From Sabellastarte sp. h YS-2021 (lineage: Eukaryota; Annelida; Polychaeta; Sabellida; Sabellidae), in the NCBI GenBank assembly GCA_964017235.1, contig OZ024929.1, positions 28,455,464-28,519,463 of the forward strand: a DNA stretch of 64,000 nucleotides, written 5' to 3'. The translations under genes were made by a program, and so were the position numbers. Below the pieces are notes generated by a model. It was not told the origin of the DNA, did not search any database, and saw nothing but the letters and a program-made list of their open reading frames with translations. Of the stretch, positions 60,143-64,000 are shown piece after piece; position 1 is the first letter of the stretch; each line of letters starts with the position of its first letter.

Positions 60143-60760
60143 TAAAAATGTGATGTGCTTCCTTTGGGAGCTTTATTGGCATTCTGGGACTGAACTCATC
60201 CCTCTCTTCCCCCTACCTCAGAGCAGGTCTGTTAAAAAGGGGAGGGGGGGTGACGTCAGTATAGACCTCGGTAACCGGCTGCTGGCAACCGACCATGACC
60301 TTACAGGGTTTCCTGACCTTAAGGTTAACCCAAGCCTGGGCCTATTGGTCTCCTGACAAAGTCAGCCTGGACCGTAGGTTAAAATTTGCTATTGTGAATT
60401 CACATATGTCCCTAGTAACTTACACGCCGACCAAGTGGTAGTTATTCAGCAAATTGTCCATTGGATAGGATGTATTAACGCAATAAAATTGCAAATTTAA
60501 TAAGTAAATTAAATTTTTATAAGTTAATACCCTATCCAATGGACACACAAGACCCTCCCACCAACCCCGCTATCAGTTTACTAGGGGTCTAACAGGTTTA
60601 GACAACGAAAAAGATGCTATGATGTCATGTTGTCTAAGCAGGAAGGAAGTACGACACGCCATCTGGGGAGTGCACTAGTACTACGCCGACCGGTTTAGCA
60701 AATTGTCCATTGGATAGGGTATTAACTTATAAAAATTTAATTTACTTATTAAATTTGCAA
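60143..60760. repeat. DIRS D, 3' region: G tract, internal complementary region, right inverted repeat
   Basis: TGTGATGTGCTTCCTTTGGG and the GGGACTGAACTCATC text match the 3' regions of A and C. A G tract follows near 60,240. AAATTGTCCATTGGATAGGA ... CCTATCCAATGGACAC at about 60,451-60,545 is the internal complementary region, and 60,640-60,760 is the right inverted repeat partner of 39,686. Confidence 0.78.
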
Positions 60761-60832
60761 TTTGTGTTTTATTCCAATTTTATGACTTTAAAGAGCCCAT
60801 AACTCCATTAATATTGACAGTTTAAGGTTACC

Positions 60833-62118
60833 ATAAAGTTGAAAATTTTAATTACTAAAATGCAGCTTTTATAAGCTACAAGCTTACCACCTGGAACTAA
60901 ATGCTGTCTCAGATCACTGCATGAAGTCACCTCAAACTCAAGAAAAACCAGCTTTATACTGGCATGATGCTTTCATGTCAAGGTGACCTAGATAGTGTCA
61001 TAAAAACTTCCTTCTTTAATTTGAAAAATTTTCCCCCTACCCCCTCAGCTGTAATGCAGCGGGGAAGCAGGGTGGGACTCTCTTTTTGGGTTCACATGGT
61101 AAGCTTGTAGCTTATAAAAGCTACATTTAAGTACATGTAATTAAAATTTTCAATTTGATTGTGCTACAATAGCTTACCACATGGAACGTAATGCTGCATC
61201 CAACTGCTAGTCGGAGGGATTACAGCTGAGACTGGAAGTATTATGCGAATTTTTTTTTTGATTTAAATAAAGTGTATGTTAAAATTACCAGTCTGAGTCC
61301 CATTTACAGTGCACAAGTTAAAACTAGGTACTGTAAGAAGCCAAAAAACTCTAGTCTCAAATAAAAGACAGTACAAATACTGTCTGACTATCCGTACTTA
61401 TGAAGGAAGAAAGTGAAGCCTCTGCTCACTTTTTTCTGCTCACTATCTATGAATACAAGCCCAAGGCTTGAAAAATATAAATTTCCAATGAAATGAAAAA
61501 TTGAGAATTAACAATGAGATTATGAGGGTCACCTTGAGAGACAAATAATACATTATACACATTATAAACTTTTTAAGAGGAAAAGTAAAGAGACCTTACC
61601 AGATATCCTGAGAAGGTAGACATATACCCGACGACCCTGGGAAATTGAGTCTGGAAGACTTGGTTGCAGCGGATGTGCGCCCCCCTTTCTTTCCTTCCAA
61701 GGATGACTAGTCTAGGGGGAAGGGTATAAGACTTGTTGAGCTGTGAACCCATACACATATTGTTGTCATTGTCCAAGTCAGGTCTTTAAGGTAAAAATTT
61801 GTGAAAGTATTGTGCACCTCCAGTGACAAGCTTGCATGATTTAATCCACCGAAATCCTACTGTAAAAGGCCTTAGATGTTGTAAAGGCTCTAATACCAGG
61901 AGCTTTAACTTGGATTAAGTCCAAGGATTGTTGACCTGCTTGTTTGTAGCATAGAAGGATAGTTTGTTTTAACCACAAAGAGAGATTAGCAGGTCTGTCC
62001 TTTCTTGAAGGAGATAAGTAGGGATCGAGAACCTCTAAAGTCTTTGGTACTTGTGTCGGACACAGGGTCCTGTCTCCTTTGAACTGTCTATCTACAATGG
62101 TAGTCAAAGGAGTCTTTA
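60833..62118 (-). mobile_element. DIRS remnant H, F-like subfamily, 3' part only
   Basis: TTTTAATTACTAAAATGCAG and CTTTTATAAGCTACAAGCTT match the outer end of F, and 61,100-61,200 repeats its internal complementary region. From about 61,620 to 62,118 lies the end of a tyrosine recombinase part (SLWLKQTILLCYKQAGQQSL). The rest is missing. Broken, many breaks, clearly older than F. Confidence 0.78.
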
Positions 62119-63300
62119 TCCCCTTGAACGGGGGCCCCCCGAGGTCAAATTTGACCACATCAGAAGATTTCTAGCCCATGACTTTCTATAAGTAGGTTTA
62201 ACAATGCAAAACTATAGGACCAAGAATAAGCAAGATATGAGCACTTTAAACTTTAGTTATCCTCGTTTGACCTTGAAGGAAGGGCCCAAGGTCAAATCTG
62301 ACCACATCAGAAGATTCCCAGCCCATGATTTCCTACAGATTGGTTTCACATGACAAACCTCTAGGACTAATAATAAATGAGATATGAACACTAATAAATT
62401 TGGCTATCTTTGTTTGACCTTGAAGAGGGGGCCCAATGTAAAATCTAACATCAGAAGATTCCTAGTCCATGATTTCCTATAGGTTGGTTTCACATTGCAA
62501 ACCTCTAGGACCAATAATAAGCAAGTTAAAAGCACTTTATTATTTATAATAAAAATAAATAAATTTATCTTTTAAATTTGGCTATCCTCATTTGACTTTG
62601 AAGGAGGGGGCCAAGGTCAAATCTTACCACATCAGAAGATTCCTAGCCCTTGATTTCTTATACGTTGGTTCACATTGCAAACCTTTGGGACTAAAATAAG
62701 CAAGCTATAAGCACTTTTAAATTTGGCTATCCTCATTTAACCTTGAAGAAGGGACCAAAGGTCAAATATGACCACATCAGAAGATTCCTAGCCCATAATT
62801 TCCTATGGGTTGACTTCACATTGCAAACCTCTAGGACCAATAATATGCTAGTTATAAGCACTTTTAATTTTAGCTATCCTCGTTTGACCTTGAAGGAGGG
62901 GCCCAAGGTCAAATCTGACCATAGCAAAAGATTCCTAGCCCATGATTTCTTATAGGTTGGTTTCACATTGCAAACCTCTAGGACCAATAATAAGCAAGTT
63001 ATAAGTACTTTTAAGTTTGGCTGTCCTTGTTTGACCTTGAAGGAGGGTGCCAAGGTTGCAAACCTCCAGGACCAATAATAAGCGAGTTATTAGCACTTTT
63101 AAATTTGGCTATCCTCATTTGATCTTGAAGGATGGGCTCAAGGTCAAATCTGACCACATCAAAAGATTCGCACCCCATGATTTCCTATAGGTTGGTTTCA
63201 CATTGCGAACCTCTTAAGACCAACAATAAGCAAGTTATTAGCACTTTTAAGTTTGCCTATCCTCGTTTGACCTTGAAGAAGGGCCCAAGGTCAAATAAAA
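62119..63300. repeat. 146-bp minisatellite (type T1), second array
   Basis: About eight units of the T1 type (TTTGACCTTGAAGGAGGGGC, CAAGGTCAAATCTGACCACA, CCCATGATTTCCTATAGGTT, AGGACCAATAATAAGCAAGT), one of them shortened. No hairpin end is visible nearby. Plus-strand frames at 62,743 and 63,132 are repeat artefacts. Confidence 0.85.
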
Positions 63301-64000
63301 ATGCCTGTTATAGCGTTCACCAGGGGAAGAAATTTATTTTAGTTTATAACAAAATCAGTACATAAAGTTTTTTGATTTTACACAGTTGCAGAGTCTGTAT
63401 CTGTTTTCATTGTCATTTTATTCAAATCTTACTCTGATACATCACTGTCTGCTCATATTACCTCTGTGAAGATGCCAGAATTGTAAAAAGTGACTCAGGT
63501 ATTATCGCTCACCAGACATTTCCTGCGGATTTCACACACTGTTTTGTTTTCCTCATATAGTGTAGTAATTAAACCAAACAATATTCAATAAACCAAAACC
63601 ACACCTCGTCATTCCACTACCAAATTTTCTGACATATTTAATCCTCAGTACTAATCTTGTACCAATCTTTCACTGTTCTGAACCTACTCATCTATGGTTT
63701 GCTGTATAGACATATACAGGTTAGTACATAGGAGAGGTAGGTTAATCTTATTCTGTTATATTTATTTTGGTTATTCTTTTGGACATGCATTGCAATTTCT
63801 GATTCTGTCTCTATTTTCTGGTTGCTTGGGCAACCAATACCACCACTGACAACCATTTCACATTACCAATTACTGTTGCCTCAAGTTTGCATTTTTCCTT
63901 CCCTGCCTTTTCCACCACACAATTTGAATCTGGCATTCATCCATGGACATATCAGTAGGGTAATACACTCCTACAAACATATCTGGCCATCACATTTTCA
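63301..64000. other. Non-coding stretch, nothing recognised
   Basis: No open frame, repeat unit or RNA gene can be supported in the last 700 bp. Confidence 0.45.

Larger units (their letters stand above)
39686..60760 (+). mobile_element. DIRS-like element D, expanded to 21 kb by nested insertions
   Basis: The left end at 39,686 (TTTATTGCGTTAATACATCC, CCAATGGACAATTTGCCAAA, ACTCCCCAGATGGCGTGTCG) has its inverted partner at 60,640-60,760 (ACACGCCATCTGGGGAGTGC, ACCGGTTTAGCAAATTGTCC). These two ends match each other better than they match A or C (both have AATTTGC and CTCCCCAGATGGCGTG), so they are ends of one element. Parts: gag-derived pieces 40.5-41.4 kb, polymerase part 45.78-47.47 kb, recombinase part 47.5-48.59 kb, 3' region 60.15-60.76 kb. 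It is heavily broken, with many breaks, besides two large insertions. An old copy of the A/C subfamily. Confidence 0.78.

Overview
The window is eukaryotic, invertebrate-type genomic DNA: AT-rich, intron-bearing, and dominated by repeats. Only one host gene is clearly recognisable, a KLF10/11-type (TIEG/cabut) zinc-finger factor on the + strand at 31,984-34,995. It has four coding exons with matching GT/AG boundaries and phases. The DIRS retroelements, tRNA-headed SINEs with a GGACGTTAAAC-type 3' part, CR1/L2-like LINE and hairpin-ended non-autonomous elements with minisatellite cores are the mix I associate with lophotrochozoans, probably a bivalve or other mollusc. That assignment is inference at modest confidence.

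Layout. 1-10.5 kb: no host gene; a MITE (640-1117), several hairpin-ended or minisatellite repeats (1.8-2.9, 4.7-5.7, 7.9-8.8, 9.9-10.55 kb), a 170-bp triplication (6285-6794) and a LINE 3'-end relic (7.18 kb). 10.55-21.77 kb: DIRS element A, whose gag region is split by a second DIRS element, B (11.39-16.88 kb). 21.8-23.2 kb: another minisatellite repeat and a SINE relic. 23.5-29.85 kb: DIRS element C, same family as A, carrying a 724-bp MITE and a 159-bp SINE with a perfect 15-bp target duplication. 30.3-31.1 kb: a second palindrome-rich MITE. 31.98-35.8 kb: the KLF10/11 gene and its 3' UTR. 35.9-39.6 kb: short repeat pieces and a dead PIF/Harbinger transposase gene interrupted by a 394-bp hAT5-like MITE with a 5-bp target duplication.

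39.69-60.76 kb is a nest. DIRS element D (same family as A and C; matching inverted ends 21 kb apart) holds a 3.26-kb hairpin-ended element with a (CCG)n tract and a 351-bp tandem array (41.39-44.65 kb), and a second hairpin-ended minisatellite element, E (48.64-60.14 kb). E is split by DIRS element F (50.44-58.91 kb, minus strand), which is split by a 5'-truncated CR1/L2-like LINE (54.65-56.73 kb). 60.8-63.3 kb holds a piece of an F-like DIRS element followed by the same 146-bp minisatellite found in E. 63.3-64 kb shows nothing recognisable.

The genes do not form an operon or pathway. The KLF gene is the only likely host function. Everything else is a record of transposition: two DIRS families, at least four hairpin-ended families, LINE, SINE, Harbinger and MITE copies. 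The candidate for something under-described is the hairpin-ended class: several unrelated sequences share one plan (a 20-31 bp terminal palindrome, often a microsatellite, then a gene-free tandem array of 140-350 bp units), and some arrays are packed with AGGTCA nuclear-receptor half-sites.
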